NCBI GenBank assembly: GCA_013911715.1
Contig: JACEST010000015.1
Location: 1-22,491, forward strand
DNA length: 22,491 bases
Direction: 5' to 3'
Source of the DNA: Sphingopyxis sp.
GTDB taxonomy: Bacteria; Pseudomonadota; Alphaproteobacteria; Sphingomonadales; Sphingomonadaceae
The notes beneath the pieces are model-generated. The model had not been told where the DNA came from. It made no database searches and saw only the letters and a program-made list of their open reading frames with translations. This document shows positions 21,826 to 22,491 of this stretch, one piece after another. Numbering within the stretch: position 1 is the first letter of the stretch; every line of letters starts with the position of its first letter. A program made the position numbers and the translations under genes.

Positions 21826-22491
21826 ATGAAAGCCCTGCTATCTACCGTCACCGGCGGTCCTGAAACGCTGATTTTGGGCGATCTGCCCGATCCGGCGGCT
21901 GGACCTGGGCAGGTCGTCATCGCCGTTAAGGCCTGCGCGATCAACTTCCCCGACACGCTGATCATCGTCGACAAATATCAGTTCAAACCGGCGCGCCCGT
22001 TCGCGCCGGGCGGCGAGGTTGCCGGAATCGTTGACAGCATTGGCGAGGGCGTGACCGGCTTTGCCGTTGGTGACCGGGTGATAGCCGGTTGCGGCAATGG
22101 CGGGCTGGCCGAGAAAATCGCGGTGTCGACGCAAAATCTGTACAAGATGCCCGATGCCATGCCTTTCGAGCATGGCGCATCGATCCTGTTGACTTATGGC
22201 ACCTCATCCCACGCGCTGAAGGATCGCGGGCGGATGAAGGCTGGCGACAATGTCCTCGTCCTCGGCGGCGCGGGCGGGATCGGGATTTCAGCGATTGAGA
22301 TCGCCAAAGCCTGGGGCGGGCGCGTCGTTGCGGGCGTGTCGAGCGAGGCCAAAGCTGCCGTCGCGCGAGAGGCCGGGGCCGACGAGGTCGTCGTCTATGG
22401 CCACGCCCCGTTCGACAAGGACCAGTCCAAGGCGCTGGCCGAAGCGTTCAAGGCGGCAGCCGGGCCGAATGGCTTTGACATCATCTATGAC
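21826..22491 (+). CDS. NADPH:quinone oxidoreductase-like protein (3' end missing)
   Basis: Medium-chain dehydrogenase/reductase of the zeta-crystallin/quinone oxidoreductase group; 222 codons are visible and the frame is still open at the window end. N-terminal catalytic fold MKALLSTVTGGPETL, ACAINFPDTLI, PFAPGGEVAGIVDSIGEGV, then VLVLGGAGGIGISAIEIAKAWGG, the nucleotide-binding motif with GGAGGIG. There are no zinc-ligand cysteines of the alcohol dehydrogenase kind. ATG 21826 with GAGGA 8 nt upstream. It follows leuD after a palindromic repeat, so co-transcription is possible but not shown. Confidence 0.92.
   Translation, partial: MKALLSTVTGGPETLILGDLPDPAAGPGQVVIAVKACAINFPDTLIIVDKYQFKPARPFAPGGEVAGIVDSIGEGVTGFAVGDRVIAGCGNGGLAEKIAVSTQNLYKMPDAMPFEHGASILLTYGTSSHALKDRGRMKAGDNVLVLGGAGGIGISAIEIAKAWGGRVVAGVSSEAKAAVAREAGADEVVVYGHAPFDKDQSKALAEAFKAAAGPNGFDIIYD

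Noticed and set aside
1..22491. tRNA or rRNA genes
   Set aside because: No cloverleaf-like TTCGANTC segment with matching acceptor stem and no rRNA-like stretch was noticed by eye; a covariance-model search would be decisive.

Overview
The window looks like a chromosomal segment of an alphaproteobacterium of the order Sphingomonadales, with Sphingopyxis or a close relative most likely. This rests on the high GC content with strong third-position bias, the gene content (crtZ carotenoid hydroxylase, leuC/leuD, sucC beside etfB/etfA) and several families of palindromic intergenic repeats of a kind common in sphingomonad genomes. It is an inference from memory of related genomes, not a database result.

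Layout. Positions 1-3119 (+) hold the 3' part of clpA and a GC-poorer, secreted, Cys-rich protein of unknown function. Positions 3120-5101 are a repeat-rich zone with one gene, a membrane-anchored thermonuclease-family protein (-), surrounded by at least five palindromic elements and one intrinsic terminator. Positions 5102-7710 (+) hold nhaA, translationally coupled to a zinc-metallopeptidase-like lipoprotein. Positions 7723-12041 (-) are a run of four genes read as GGDEF diguanylate cyclase, transglutaminase-like protein, FrnE/DsbA-like oxidoreductase and exported metallo-beta-lactamase-fold hydrolase. Positions 12179-13153 (+) encode a retinol-dehydrogenase-like SDR.

Positions 13154-14228 are a small accessory zone: a third copy of the long palindrome, a RelB/DinJ-type antitoxin without a visible toxin but with a well-formed promoter/operator, and a small putative zinc protein. 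Positions 14301-17382 (-) are core energy metabolism: sucC, etfB and etfA, with a strong promoter and a LiuR-like operator in front of etfB and a terminator behind etfA. Positions 17587-18890 hold a small NTF2-like protein (+) and a crtZ/thioesterase pair (-).

Positions 18985-21716 (+) are leuC and leuD, the two subunits of isopropylmalate isomerase, split by a complete VapBC-type toxin-antitoxin module that overlaps leuD by 4 nt and has its own palindromic operator starting on the leuC stop codon. The window ends inside an NADPH:quinone-oxidoreductase-like gene (+).

Most genes are ordinary housekeeping or accessory functions. The points most worth a second look are the toxin-antitoxin pair between leuC and leuD, the LiuR-like site inside the etfB promoter, the antitoxin without a toxin, the palindromic element carrying a second palindrome within it, the small Cys/His protein, and the cyclase/transglutaminase-like gene run. 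No CRISPR array, rRNA, tRNA or transposase gene was recognised.
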